64,000 bases of DNA from Acinetobacter courvalinii (lineage in GTDB: Bacteria; Pseudomonadota; Gammaproteobacteria; Pseudomonadales; Moraxellaceae), in contig NZ_BMDA01000002.1 in NCBI RefSeq assembly GCF_014635545.1, positions 62,001 through 126,000 of the forward strand. Direction: 5' to 3'. The position numbers and the translations under genes are program-made. Below, piece by piece: positions 43,163 through 52,292 of the stretch. The notes below the pieces were generated by a model. It had not been told where the DNA came from. It worked only from the letters and a program-made list of their open reading frames with translations, and ran no database searches. How positions within the stretch are numbered: the stretch's first letter is position 1; every line of letters starts with the position of its first letter.

Positions 43163-45022
43163 ATGAGAATGAAAAGCTCTGTTCAAGGTGGAGACGGTTC
43201 TTCACTGATGCATTATTTTCTTGGGACCTTATTGTTGTTATGTGGGTCACTGACCTATGCCCAAGAGAATACATCGGCACCCTTACTTAGCCCTGAACAG
43301 GCATTTGCATTTACGGTTGAGTCGACGCAAGCGAATCAGGCACGGTTACACTGGTCGATTCAGCCCAATTACTATCTCTATCAGCATAAATTTGAGGTAA
43401 AGCAGGGCAATCAACCGGTTGCCTTGAATCTGCCCAAAGCGGTTGAGCAATATGATGAAAACTATGGTCATAGCCAGGTTTATTATCAACAAGCTGAATT
43501 CAGTATCCCGACTCAGGCATCACAACACTACCGCGTGACTTGGCAGGGGTGTGCCAAAGACCGTATTTGCTATCCACCACAAAATATTGAGTTTCAAACT
43601 GATGCGGATGGTTTGGTCAGTGCCCAGAATGTCAGCTCCAATACGCAAAAAAGCTTTCTGGACGTGGCCCGTTCATCCAGTGTATTGAATGCACAACAGT
43701 CAGCCAGCGATGATGAAGTACAGGCTGAAACAGCTGCAGAATCAGCCTCACAAGGCAACTCGGGTGTGATGGCCCAAGACCAGAAATGGTCCAGTGCACT
43801 GGAACAGCATTCTCTGGCGTATAGCATCTTATTGTTCTTGGGCTTAGGCATTCTGTTGGCTTTTACGCCGTGCTCTCTACCGATGTTACCGATTCTGACC
43901 TCGTTGATCGTACGTGATAATAAAGGCGTGAAAGCATGGTCAATTGCGCTGACCTTTGTGGTCAGTATGGCGCTGGTCTATGCGGTCCTCGGTTTAATTG
44001 CTTCCGCAGCAGGTTTGAATTTTCAGCGCTGGTTACAGCAACCTGCGACCCTGATTGCATTTAGCTTGCTGTTTGTGGTGTTTGCCCTGAATCTGTTTGG
44101 CCTGTTCGAGTTGAAATTGCCCCAGCGTTGGGTCAATCGACTTGATCAGATGCAATCCAATCAAAAAGGCGGTACCTTGGTGGGCGCCAGTGTCATGGGC
44201 ATGATTTCAGCCTTGCTGGTTGGACCATGCATGACGGCACCGCTGGCCGGGGTATTACTGTTTATCTCGCAAACGCAGAGCCAATGGCAGGGTGCATTAT
44301 TACTATTTACCCTGGGTTTTGGCATGGGCATTCCATTGTTACTTGCCAGTGTTTTAGGGGCCAAAGCCTTACCGAAAGCCGGCGACTGGATGAACCAGAT
44401 CAAGGTGATCTTTGCCTTCTTGATGCTGGCCCTGAGTCTTTATTTTATTCGTCCTTTATTGCCGGAACTCGCCATTCAAATCCTGAGTTTAATTCTGGGT
44501 CTGGCATTTATTATCTATGCGGTTTATCGTCTGTTTGGGCAGAAATCCAAGCTGCAATGGCTGTATGCGATTTTACTGATTGTCGTGATTCCAGCCTTGG
44601 CTTTTAACCAATACCAGCACATCCAAAGCCTGAGTTCAGTTCAGGCAGACAAGCTGGCTGAATGGCATGTGGCACACACTGCGGACGAGTTTCAGCAGAT
44701 TCTCGCCGATGCACCGAAAGATCGCGGTATCGTGATTGATGTCTATGCAGACTGGTGCGTGGCTTGTCAGCCAATTGAGCATCGTATTTTAAAAGATGCT
44801 GAGGTGCAGCAGGCGTTAGCGGGTTACTATTTAATTAAACTGGATTTAAGCCACTATGATGCATCGCATCAGGCACTTTTAGCACAGTGGGATATTTTAG
44901 GTCCACCAACCTATTTATTCCTCGATCAGCAACAACAAGAAATTCGCTCGCTACGTTTAACGGGTGCATTCCAGAAAGCCGAGCTATTACAACAACTGGC
45001 CTTATTTAAAGGAAAAGAATAA
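43163..45022 (+). CDS. dsbD: Thiol:disulfide interchange protein DsbD
   Basis: Carries electrons from cytoplasmic thioredoxin to the periplasm. Up to 619 residues; the start could also be ATG 43208, which puts the signal peptide (MHYFLGTLLLLCGSLTYA) at the N-terminus. The alpha domain has Cys130/Cys136; the membrane domain has Cys237 (FTPCSLPM) and Cys356 (GPCMTAP); the C-terminal thioredoxin domain has Cys532/Cys535 in DWCVAC. All three redox pairs are intact. Confidence 0.95.
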   Translation: MRMKSSVQGGDGSSLMHYFLGTLLLLCGSLTYAQENTSAPLLSPEQAFAFTVESTQANQARLHWSIQPNYYLYQHKFEVKQGNQPVALNLPKAVEQYDENYGHSQVYYQQAEFSIPTQASQHYRVTWQGCAKDRICYPPQNIEFQTDADGLVSAQNVSSNTQKSFLDVARSSSVLNAQQSASDDEVQAETAAESASQGNSGVMAQDQKWSSALEQHSLAYSILLFLGLGILLAFTPCSLPMLPILTSLIVRDNKGVKAWSIALTFVVSMALVYAVLGLIASAAGLNFQRWLQQPATLIAFSLLFVVFALNLFGLFELKLPQRWVNRLDQMQSNQKGGTLVGASVMGMISALLVGPCMTAPLAGVLLFISQTQSQWQGALLLFTLGFGMGIPLLLASVLGAKALPKAGDWMNQIKVIFAFLMLALSLYFIRPLLPELAIQILSLILGLAFIIYAVYRLFGQKSKLQWLYAILLIVVIPALAFNQYQHIQSLSSVQADKLAEWHVAHTADEFQQILADAPKDRGIVIDVYADWCVACQPIEHRILKDAEVQQALAGYYLIKLDLSHYDASHQALLAQWDILGPPTYLFLDQQQQEIRSLRLTGAFQKAELLQQLALFKGKE

Positions 45023-45024
45023 CA

Positions 45025-45720
45025 ATGTACCAACTCTTTATTGGCAATAAAAACTATTCAACATGGTCCATGCGTCCGTGGCTGTTATTGAAACAGGCTG
45101 GCATACCATTTCAGGAGCATTTGATCCGGTTTGATAGCTTTGAAGCAGATAGTCAGTTTAAAACAGAAATTCTTAAACTGAATCCAACCGGGAAAGTGCC
45201 TGCACTTGTGGATGGAGAACGGGTGGTTTGGGATACACTGGCTATTTGTGAATATCTGGCAGAACAACATCCTGAGCATGCCTTATGGCCACAAGATAAA
45301 AGCTTACGTGCCAGAGCGCGCTGTATCAGTGCCGAGATGCATAGTAGCTTTCAGGGATTACGCAATCTTTGTCCCATGAATGTCGAAGCAGACCTGACAC
45401 ATATTGGTCTGCAGCTCTGGTCTGAGCATGCGCAACTGCGTGCTGATGTGGCCCGTATTGAGCAGATCTGGTCACAACGTCCAGGTGACGACAGTTTTTT
45501 GTGTGGCGAATTTAGTATTGCAGATGCATTTTACGCGCCGGTGGTGATGCGTTTTGACTGTTATCAGCTCCCCATCTCGGCTTCTAGCCAAAGCTATATG
45601 CAGAAAATATTGGCTTTACCTTCAGTACAACAATGGATTGCTGAAGCCAAGCAAGAACAGCAGTTTGTGCCTTTTGATGAGCCTTATCGTCAACAGCGGG
45701 AAGAATTTTTAAAAGTCTGA
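45025..45720 (+). CDS. Glutathione S-transferase family protein
   Basis: 231 residues. N-terminal thioredoxin-like domain (YQLFIGNKNYSTWSMRPWLLLKQAGIPFQEHLI) with the cis-proline segment GKVPALVDGERVVWDTLAICEYLAE, followed by an all-helical domain. The serine in NYSTWS is a candidate catalytic residue. Starts 2 nt after dsbD, so almost surely co-transcribed. Substrate unknown. Confidence 0.92.
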   Translation: MYQLFIGNKNYSTWSMRPWLLLKQAGIPFQEHLIRFDSFEADSQFKTEILKLNPTGKVPALVDGERVVWDTLAICEYLAEQHPEHALWPQDKSLRARARCISAEMHSSFQGLRNLCPMNVEADLTHIGLQLWSEHAQLRADVARIEQIWSQRPGDDSFLCGEFSIADAFYAPVVMRFDCYQLPISASSQSYMQKILALPSVQQWIAEAKQEQQFVPFDEPYRQQREEFLKV

Positions 45721-45759
45721 TTGGGACTCAAGTGAAGTCAAGTCAAGGCCTTCACTTTG

Positions 45760-46953
45760 CTAACGGGTGATCAGGTCAGTAAAGATTCTGACCTGATTAC
45801 GTCCCGCCGCTTTCACCGCATACAGGGCCTGATCTGCCTGACTAATAATCAGGTGTGGCTCATCGGCACTAAGCGAACTGCTAATACCGAAGCTGGCACT
45901 AATACGGAACTCTTGCTTATGTTCGGTAATAAAACGTAATTGAGATATCGCCTGCCGACAGCGCTCTGCAACCTTTTGTGCTTGGGCGGTATGAGTATCG
46001 GGCAGCAATAAAATAAACTCCTCCCCGCCAAAGCGGCCAATCATATCCTGCTCTCTAAGATGGGTGGTCAGACACTGTGCTACCTGAATCAGCACCTGAT
46101 CTCCCATGCTATGTCCAAAATGATCATTAATATTTTTAAAATGATCTAAATCGAGTAGCACAATCGAATATTGCTGCTCTGGTTGCTGGTGTAATCTGTC
46201 CAGATAACTGCCAATACTGCGCCGGTTCAGGACATTGGTGAGGGGATCGAGACGGCTCAACATCTGGATGGTCATTTCGCGAGTCCGCCATTGAGTCAGT
46301 AAAATTTCAAATAGAAATAAACAGGCCAGCAAGATCGGAACCAGAAAAAACAGCATACTACCGACCCAGAAGGGATGCATGGCCACCTGATTCAGATGTT
46401 GCATGTTAAATAATGGTGCGTAGGTCAGGACCCCGACCATACTCAGGTAATTGCAAAAGAACAGGGCCAGTGTGGCTGGAATCAGGGCGCAATACACCAT
46501 ACGGCGGTCAAATAGCACCAGACCGACACCCACGACACTGACATAGCCCACCATGGTGGCGGGACTAAAGCTGCCGACCAGATAGCTGTTATGGCACAGC
46601 ATGGCAGTAAAGACCTGCACACTGAGGATCGGGAGGACTTCCTGTGCCCAGTGTTGTTCCCTGAATACATGGCAGGGAATAATCAACAGGATCAAAACCA
46701 CCAGCATAATCAGGCTGGTCCATAATTGTGAACGAACCAGCTTGAGATGGACCCATTCTGAATAAACCGGATTCATGAGTACGAAAATGTCCCAGCTGAT
46801 CCAGAACAGGTTCATTAATGCAGCAAGTATAAGTAATAAAATGCTTTTTTTAAGCATGGTCCAATTGACGACAATATGATGTTCCCAAGAAAGCCGAAAG
46901 CCCCATCGTTTTGCGTCAGTTGACCTATTAAAATGAATCTTCACCATTGGCAT
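45760..46953 (-). CDS. Membrane diguanylate cyclase (GGDEF)
   Basis: Makes cyclic di-GMP. 397 residues: about six membrane helices (30-225), then a GGDEF domain with active-site RFGGEEF near 306-312 (GGEEF is a functional variant). An inhibitory RxxD is not obvious. No EAL domain. Start has AAGGA upstream. Convergent with the GST gene, 39 bp apart. Confidence 0.93.
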   Translation of the reverse strand: MPMVKIHFNRSTDAKRWGFRLSWEHHIVVNWTMLKKSILLLILAALMNLFWISWDIFVLMNPVYSEWVHLKLVRSQLWTSLIMLVVLILLIIPCHVFREQHWAQEVLPILSVQVFTAMLCHNSYLVGSFSPATMVGYVSVVGVGLVLFDRRMVYCALIPATLALFFCNYLSMVGVLTYAPLFNMQHLNQVAMHPFWVGSMLFFLVPILLACLFLFEILLTQWRTREMTIQMLSRLDPLTNVLNRRSIGSYLDRLHQQPEQQYSIVLLDLDHFKNINDHFGHSMGDQVLIQVAQCLTTHLREQDMIGRFGGEEFILLLPDTHTAQAQKVAERCRQAISQLRFITEHKQEFRISASFGISSSLSADEPHLIISQADQALYAVKAAGRNQVRIFTDLITR

Positions 46954-47205
46954 GCATCCTTTTATGCAATGAGATTCCTAGGAACTGTATATCCGTCATC
47001 AAAATACGGAAGAACGCTTATTCAAATAACAATAGCATCTTTAGAATGAGAAAAAAGTCTGCATCTGGCGGATTTAGTGCAAATCAGGACGGGAAAAATA
47101 TTTTGAAAAATAAGCTGTTATCTGAATATTCAATGATTTTTATTTGTTGATGACCAAACTGAATCAAGAGTGACAAGGGTCAGCCTAAGCTGACCATTTT
47201 TTACA
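46954..47205 (+). other. Possible small transcript with terminator upstream of the cyclase gene
   Basis: No convincing protein gene. The hairpin GGTCAGC/GCTGACC (47178-47195) is followed by A and six T, a plus-strand terminator although no annotated plus-strand gene precedes it. A short untranslated RNA divergent from the cyclase gene is possible. Confidence 0.3.
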
Positions 47206-47221
47206 CAGATTTTGAGGGTGC

Positions 47222-48133
47222 TTAGTCGCGATCTAAGGCATGTGCAAATTCAGCAAGATCGGCCAAAGCCTGTTTAGCTTCAGGGAACCAGGCATTAAAC
47301 ATCTGGAAGTTATGCCACATGCCGGTATAGAGTTTAAAGTTCACTTCAACATCGGCTTTTTCAGCTTTTTCTCTAAAGCGTTTTGAATCATCCAGCAGAA
47401 TTTCTTTAGAACCGACTTGAACGAGTGTTGGTGGTAAGCCGGTCAGATCATCAAATAATGGTGAAACGCGTGGATCATCAGCCTGAATACCCTCTTTTAG
47501 ATAATGATTGATACCTGCCTGTAACGCTTCAATTGAGAGCAAGGCATCATGTTTCTGGTTGAAGCGAAGTGATTCACTGGTCAAGGTTAAATCCAGATAA
47601 GGCGACATCAGAATCAGACCACTTGGCATCAGTTCAGGTTGCTGTTTCAGACGCAAGCACAAGGCCAAGGCGAGGTTGGCACCACAAGAGTCCCCCGAGA
47701 TAATAATATCTTTAGGTTTAATCCCTTGTACCAGCAATGCTTGATAAACATCAAAAATCGCATCAATCGCTTCAGGAAAAGGATGTTCTGGTGCCAGCGG
47801 GTAATCGACATGAATCACCTGCATTTGCGTACGTGCTGCAATATCGGTCATCAATGCACGATGAGTATTCAGGCTACCTAAGAAGAAAGCACCACCGTGA
47901 ATATGTAAAATCAGTTGTGTTGCCGCAGCTTGCGCTTTAATTTCCTCACCACGAACACCGGCTAAGCGTAACGATCGAATTTGTACTGTTGGATTGTGTG
48001 GAAATAGGCGACAGAGTTGATCCAGTAATGGTCGTAAAGCATTGGGTGCCAGATTAAATTGGCTCGGTGTCCGAATCGTGGCTTTAAGTAAAGATTCAGT
48101 AAAATAATATTTCCAAACAGTAGCAAATTTCAT
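47222..48133 (-). CDS. HSL-type alpha/beta hydrolase (esterase)
   Basis: 303 residues, hormone-sensitive-lipase family IV. HGGAFFLGS at 79-87 forms the oxyanion hole, Ser149 sits in GDSCGANLA (GDSAG-like), the acid is expected in the DPRVSPLFDDL region and the histidine in GMWHNFQMF. Likely hydrolyses short-chain esters in the cytoplasm. Single gene. Confidence 0.93.
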   Translation of the reverse strand: MKFATVWKYYFTESLLKATIRTPSQFNLAPNALRPLLDQLCRLFPHNPTVQIRSLRLAGVRGEEIKAQAAATQLILHIHGGAFFLGSLNTHRALMTDIAARTQMQVIHVDYPLAPEHPFPEAIDAIFDVYQALLVQGIKPKDIIISGDSCGANLALALCLRLKQQPELMPSGLILMSPYLDLTLTSESLRFNQKHDALLSIEALQAGINHYLKEGIQADDPRVSPLFDDLTGLPPTLVQVGSKEILLDDSKRFREKAEKADVEVNFKLYTGMWHNFQMFNAWFPEAKQALADLAEFAHALDRD

Positions 48134-48337
48134 AATTTTTCCATATTGTTAGTTGGGTATACCAATAAGAAAGTTCTTGAATATAAGTAGCGCCTAGACC
48201 TCATGATAAAAACTGAAAAATTGTGCGCTATGTCACTCTTACGCAGGTTATACCAAATAGTCATAATCAAGAATTGCAATATTGATTGAACTTCTCAATA
48301 CTTTCAGTTTGAAAGACCCCTTAAGGATATTACAAAA

Positions 48338-48775
48338 ATGAAGAAAATTGCTCTAGCATTTGGATTGCTCGGTTTAACAACTTTTGCCAATGCAGCGGAT
48401 GCGCTGAATGGCAGTGTTTGGCAAACCATTGATGATGAAACGAAACAGCCAAAGGCGATTGTGAAGTTTACTGAGCAAAAGGATGGAACCCTCACCGCAT
48501 CTATTCAAAAATATTTAGTGGCAGGTCAGGAAAATGCATGCTCTAAGTGTGAAGGACCTTATCACAACAAACCGCTGAAAGGCGTGACCATCGTACATGG
48601 CCTGAAAAATGTAGGCGGTACCAGCTATGATGAAGGTTCGATCATCGATCCTAAAAATGGCAAAACCTATAAGTTAAAAGCTGAAATTCTCGATGGCGGC
48701 AAAAAGCTGAAATTACGTGGCTATATTGGCGTTGCAGCTTTAGGTCGTAATCAGACCTGGATTCGTACCAACTAA
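48338..48775 (+). CDS. Exported DUF2147 protein
   Basis: 145 residues, signal peptide MKKIALAFGLLGLTTFANA, then a compact beta domain with GSVWQTIDDETKQPKAIVKF, the ENACSKCEGP cysteine pair, and the conserved ending LRGYIGVAALGRNQTWIR. These are the DUF2147 landmarks. Probably periplasmic; function not established. Confidence 0.92.
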   Translation: MKKIALAFGLLGLTTFANAADALNGSVWQTIDDETKQPKAIVKFTEQKDGTLTASIQKYLVAGQENACSKCEGPYHNKPLKGVTIVHGLKNVGGTSYDEGSIIDPKNGKTYKLKAEILDGGKKLKLRGYIGVAALGRNQTWIRTN

Positions 48776-48802
48776 GCCAGATTTAAATAACAGAAAACCG
48801 AG

Positions 48803-48826
48803 TCTAATGACTCGGTTTTTTTATTG
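48803..48826. terminator. Terminator between DUF2147 and Spx/ArsC-like genes
   Basis: ACCGAGTC/GACTCGGT hairpin followed by seven T. Confidence 0.85.
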
Positions 48827-48841
48827 CTGCGATTTATCGGT

Positions 48842-49192
48842 TTAAGCTGATAAACCCTGATAGGTTGCTTCATCGAAACCAATCACAAAGCCATTTGGAG
48901 TTTGCAGTACAGGACGCTTAATCAGGCTAGGCTGGGCCATCAGTGTTTCAATCAGGTTATGTTCATTGCTAGTCGCGTGTGTTTGCTCGTCAGCAGTTAA
49001 TTTGCGCCAGGTCGTGCCTTTTTTATTCAGGACTTTATCTGCGCCAATTTCTTTTAACCAGATTGCTAAAGTGTCAGCATCAATGCCTTGTTTCTTGTAA
49101 TCATGGAACTCGTAATTGATACCTTTTGCCTGTAACGCATCAAAGGCTTTTTTCATTGAATTACAATTTTTAATGCCATAAATTTTAAACAT
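48842..49192 (-). CDS. Spx/ArsC-like reductase family protein (YffB type)
   Basis: 116 residues, thioredoxin-like ArsC fold. A single N-terminal Cys10 in YGIKNCNSMKKA, VLNKKGTTWRKL and a late IKRPVLQTPNGFVIGFDE segment place it in the YffB subfamily. These proteins bind glutathione; true arsenate reduction is doubtful. Confidence 0.9.
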   Translation of the reverse strand: MFKIYGIKNCNSMKKAFDALQAKGINYEFHDYKKQGIDADTLAIWLKEIGADKVLNKKGTTWRKLTADEQTHATSNEHNLIETLMAQPSLIKRPVLQTPNGFVIGFDEATYQGLSA

Positions 49193-49378
49193 GAGAAAAA
49201 CCCTAGAAAGAGTGAAAAATATGGATGAAAGCCTAACGTAAAAAGCAACTGATGCGCCAGTTGAAATTTTTTATTAAGTTTATCGGTAGAGCGGTTCAAT
49301 CGTGATGCAATGATCAAAATGCGCATGTTTTTTGAGCAAAATGGCGAATGACACAATAAACAGAAAATATCTAATATC

Positions 49379-49421
49379 AAAAAAGAGAAAACCCGCATTT
49401 AATCTTCCTGATTATGCGGGT
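49379..49421 (-). terminator. Terminator of the GGA-rich RNA
   Basis: ACCCGCAT/ATGCGGGT with U-rich tail on the minus strand. Confidence 0.85.
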
Positions 49422-49545
49422 CTCATTTCAACGTCCAATGTCTCATCCATGCAAATAAACTTGAATCAAGTTTATTTTATCTTCCTACGGCGTCCTATCC
49501 CTTTCTGGTCATCCTGACCGCTTCCCTGTGCCGTGAAGCTATAAT
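49380..49545 (-). ncRNA. GGA-rich small RNA, predicted CsrA-binding
   Basis: Minus-strand RNA of about 160 nt; the 5' end is an estimate. Eight GGA motifs (plus-strand TCC at 49406, 49434, 49446, 49483, 49493, 49498, 49512 and 49523), versus two to three expected by chance. Hairpin GGTCAGGATGACC presents the GGA in its loop, as in CsrB. ACGGC/GCCGT arms enclose it. A GGA-free hairpin AAATAAACTTG / CAAGTTTATTT follows. It ends with ACCCGCAT/ATGCGGGT, whose apex AATC/GATT also exposes AGGAA, then TTTCTCTTTTTT. Unrelated in sequence to the three repeats near 11-14 kb. Confidence 0.68.
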
Positions 49546-49610
49546 GCCGTTCTAGCTAGTAAATAAAAATACACAAAAGCGACAAGTTCTGTAAGCTAAA
49601 GAAGCGGGTT

Positions 49611-49630
49611 AAGTGAACATATGTTCACTT
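49611..49630. promoter_or_regulatory. Perfect 20-bp palindrome upstream of the GGA-rich RNA
   Basis: AAGTGAACATATGTTCACTT is fully symmetrical and touches the xthA stop codon. It lies about 75 bp upstream of the RNA's estimated start. It could be a regulator-binding site; it fits the GacA box only partly. Confidence 0.5.
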
Positions 49631-50453
49631 ATTCGTGTATTTTATAGTCGATAATCACCGGTGCATGATCGCTAAACCATTGTTCTTTATAGACCCATGC
49701 ATTCGCAGTACGTGCTTTCCAGTCTGGAGAGCAGGCATGATAGTCAATCCGCCACCCGACATTTTTCGCACGCGCCTGACCGCGATTTGACCACCATGAG
49801 TACAACTCTGCTTCAGGTCGTACCTCACGGAAGGTGTCCACATAACCCAGCTCGTCATAGATATGATCGAGCCAGGCACGTTCATGCGGCAATACGCCAG
49901 ATGACTTCTGGTTCCCTGACCAGTTTTTAATATCGATGCGTTTATGCACGATATTGTAGTCTCCACACACGATGATGGATTTATTTTCGTCGCGCCATTG
50001 TTTGAGTACTTGCGCGTACTCTTTTAAGAACACGTCTTTGCGTGCCTGTGCTTCATCACCGCTTGATCCTGATGGCAAGTATAAGGAGGCAATATGAACG
50101 GTTTGTGACAGTCCTAAATCAAATTCAGCCGAAATAAAACGGCCTTGCGTATCGGCCAGTTCAAAACCCAAGCCGTTGGTTACCGAGACGAAAGGCAGGC
50201 GACTATAAATGGCTGTGCCTGCATAACCTGCGCGTTCAGCAGGGAATAAGTGGGTGTACCATCCTTCAGGTTTAAATTTATCGGTCCATTGCTCATGAGT
50301 AATGCGGCTTTCCTGCATACACACCACATCTGCACCAGACTGTTCCAACCATTCGAGCAGGCCTTTGGTGACAGAAGCACGCAAGCCATTTACGTTAATT
50401 GAAACGACTCGAAGAATTTTTACATCACTTGGATAGCTATCCTTTGGTATCAT
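49629..50453 (-). CDS. xthA: Exodeoxyribonuclease III
   Basis: DNA-repair AP endonuclease / 3'-5' exonuclease. 274 residues from ATG 50453; a longer frame upstream overlaps pyrE and is rejected. EEP-fold motifs: [10 protein letters not shown] (Asn), [10 protein letters not shown] (Glu), [12 protein letters not shown] (Asp-x-Asn), WRIDYHACS and [10 protein letters not shown] (catalytic Asp-His). Divergent from pyrE with about 40 bp between starts. Confidence 0.94.
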   Translation of the reverse strand: MIPKDSYPSDVKILRVVSINVNGLRASVTKGLLEWLEQSGADVVCMQESRITHEQWTDKFKPEGWYTHLFPAERAGYAGTAIYSRLPFVSVTNGLGFELADTQGRFISAEFDLGLSQTVHIASLYLPSGSSGDEAQARKDVFLKEYAQVLKQWRDENKSIIVCGDYNIVHKRIDIKNWSGNQKSSGVLPHERAWLDHIYDELGYVDTFREVRPEAELYSWWSNRGQARAKNVGWRIDYHACSPDWKARTANAWVYKEQWFSDHAPVIIDYKIHE

Positions 50454-50494
50454 ACGTCTGTTTAACCTCAATTGAAGAATTTGGAGCACCTTAT

Positions 50495-51145
50495 ATGACA
50501 ACGCCTGTGTCATTTCATCCGCAAGCTTTTATCGAACTCGCATTATCACGTGGAGTGCTTAAATTTGGTGAGTTTACCTTAAAATCAGGCCGTGTCAGCC
50601 CTTATTTCTTTAACGCAGGTTTACTCAATGATGGTGAAGCACTGTCTTTATTAGCGCAAGGCTATGCCGATAAACTGGTGCAGTGTAACAATGTCGGTGT
50701 GATTTTTGGTCCAGCCTATAAGGGAATTCCTTTTGTGGCAGCTACCGCTGTGGCTTTATCACAGGTTCATGGCAAAAGTGTACCGTGGGGCTTTAACCGT
50801 AAAGAAGCCAAAGATCATGGTGAAGGTGGTGTATTGGTCGGTGCCTCAGTTGCCGGTCAAAAAGTCTGGATCATTGATGATGTGATTACGGCCGGTACTG
50901 CGATTCGTGAAGTCGTGACCATTTTGAAAAATGCAGGTGCTGAAATTGCTGGTGTATTGGTTGCGCTAGATCGTCAGGAACGCGGTCAAGGTGAGCTTTC
51001 TGCGATTCAGGAAGTGCAAAAAGAACTCGAAATCCCGGTGCATGCCTTAATTACCATGAAGGACTTGATGGATTATCTGGATGCCAAAGGCGAAAAAGAC
51101 GCTTTGGCCAATATGCAGGCTTATCGTGAAAAATATGGTATCTAA
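50495..51145 (+). CDS. pyrE: Orotate phosphoribosyltransferase
   Basis: Makes orotidine monophosphate from orotate and PRPP in pyrimidine synthesis. 216 residues from ATG 50495 (GGAG 8 nt upstream). [27 protein letters not shown] loop and the PRPP motif [14 protein letters not shown] are all present. An in-frame upstream ATG overlaps xthA and lacks a ribosome site. Confidence 0.97.
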   Translation: MTTPVSFHPQAFIELALSRGVLKFGEFTLKSGRVSPYFFNAGLLNDGEALSLLAQGYADKLVQCNNVGVIFGPAYKGIPFVAATAVALSQVHGKSVPWGFNRKEAKDHGEGGVLVGASVAGQKVWIIDDVITAGTAIREVVTILKNAGAEIAGVLVALDRQERGQGELSAIQEVQKELEIPVHALITMKDLMDYLDAKGEKDALANMQAYREKYGI

Positions 51146-51299
51146 GTTTTAGATGAAGATGAAAAGGAAGCGAAGGCTTCCTTTTTTGTTCGTTTATTTA
51201 TACAAAGTCTAGAAAAATAGATTATTTTAAATATATTGTGTTCAGAAGTATTTTTTTAATACAAAATTTTATTTATAATAAAAAAAACTGAGAATTGTC

Positions 51300-51602
51300 A
51301 TGCCTTTTTTATCACTTTTATTTTGGACATTGCCATATTATTTATTTTTTAATGTGGTATTTCTTATTCCAGCAGGGATTATAATTTTTATTTTCCAAAT
51401 ATTTTTAGTTCTATTTATGGGTGATACTCAATTAGTGACTAATATTTGTTTGTGTTTGGTTTTATTGGTTTTTATGCTGGAATTATGGCTTGTTTATAGA
51501 GCTGCTTACATAAAATCTTTTGAAAATAGAGGTTTTTTTGAGGCTGCTAAAGACTCATTCAATGAGTTTAGACTCGGCATAAAACTGTTTTTAAAATTTT
51601 AA
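51300..51602 (+). CDS. Small hypothetical membrane protein
   Basis: 100 residues, three hydrophobic helices (about 3-22, 25-45, 48-68), charged C-terminal third. Weak ribosome site; A+T-rich. No recognised family. It opens the accessory stretch after pyrE. Confidence 0.6.
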   Translation: MPFLSLLFWTLPYYLFFNVVFLIPAGIIIFIFQIFLVLFMGDTQLVTNICLCLVLLVFMLELWLVYRAAYIKSFENRGFFEAAKDSFNEFRLGIKLFLKF

Positions 51603-51759
51603 CTATCAATGTTAAAAAACAATTTTCTAAATACTTGCTTTGAGTAATATCATTGCTCAAAGCAAACTTCCAAAGCATAGGGGAAAAAGCTCGAGAAAGG
51701 ATAAGAATTTCTTTTTTTGCTTGTAAAAGTATTCAACTCAGTATTAAAAATCTATAAAA

Positions 51760-52165
51760 CTAAACATTCTGATCTAACATCGCAGGCATCAGGATTTCTT
51801 TAACACAGCTAGCTTTAGTGGTTGAAAGAATAAAATGAATCGCCTGTATCACATCGGCTAAAGGGATGAGAGAATATTCAGTTTGTTCTAAAACATTTTG
51901 AGTGGGTTTGTCGATTTCATATTCACTGGCCAGATAGCCCAAGTTCAGTACACTGACTCCAATCAAGTGTTCCTCAAGATTTCTCGTAGTGATTGCGCAA
52001 TGCCTCTTAACGCAAATTTAGTTGCCGAGAAAACAAGTTCTTTACCGTTATGATTATTACCCCCTCAAGTCGAACCAATCAGAATGATTTTGGCGTTATC
52101 GGAGAGTTTGAGATTTTCGATTAATGTTTGAATCGCCAATACAACTTGAGTGATTGGTCAAAATA
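51760..52165 (-). pseudogene. SDR gene relic 1
   Basis: The minus strand encodes the C-terminal half of a short-chain dehydrogenase with no start. It reads QVVLAIQTLIENL, an in-frame TGA after KIILIGST, VFSATKFALRG (with the usual YxxxK tyrosine replaced by phenylalanine), one frameshift after SLREIL, then EEHLIGVSVLNLGYL, LADVIQAIHFIL and EILMPAMLDQNV-stop. The N-terminal Rossmann half is missing. A broken gene, not functional. Confidence 0.85.
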
Positions 52166-52292
52166 GAACAGGAATAAGAAAGAGGGCGTCTATAAACGTG
52201 AATCAGACCATTATTTTTAGTCGTCTCCAGTTGGTATTTTCACAAAAAATATTGGACTACTCTGCTGAGCAATTTTTTATCTAGTCTATATT
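52166..52292. other. Short gap between SDR relic 1 and a hypothetical gene
   Basis: 127 bp, nothing identified. It may be residual sequence of the decayed dehydrogenase. Confidence 0.4.

Noticed and set aside
46947-47150. Plus-strand frame of 67 codons
   Set aside because: No ribosome site, composition unlike protein; overlaps the cyclase start. A small RNA is the more likely explanation of the terminator.
51760-51966. Intact small gene from the 68-codon open frame
   Set aside because: It is only the last open segment of a dehydrogenase whose upstream part is broken by a stop and a frameshift.
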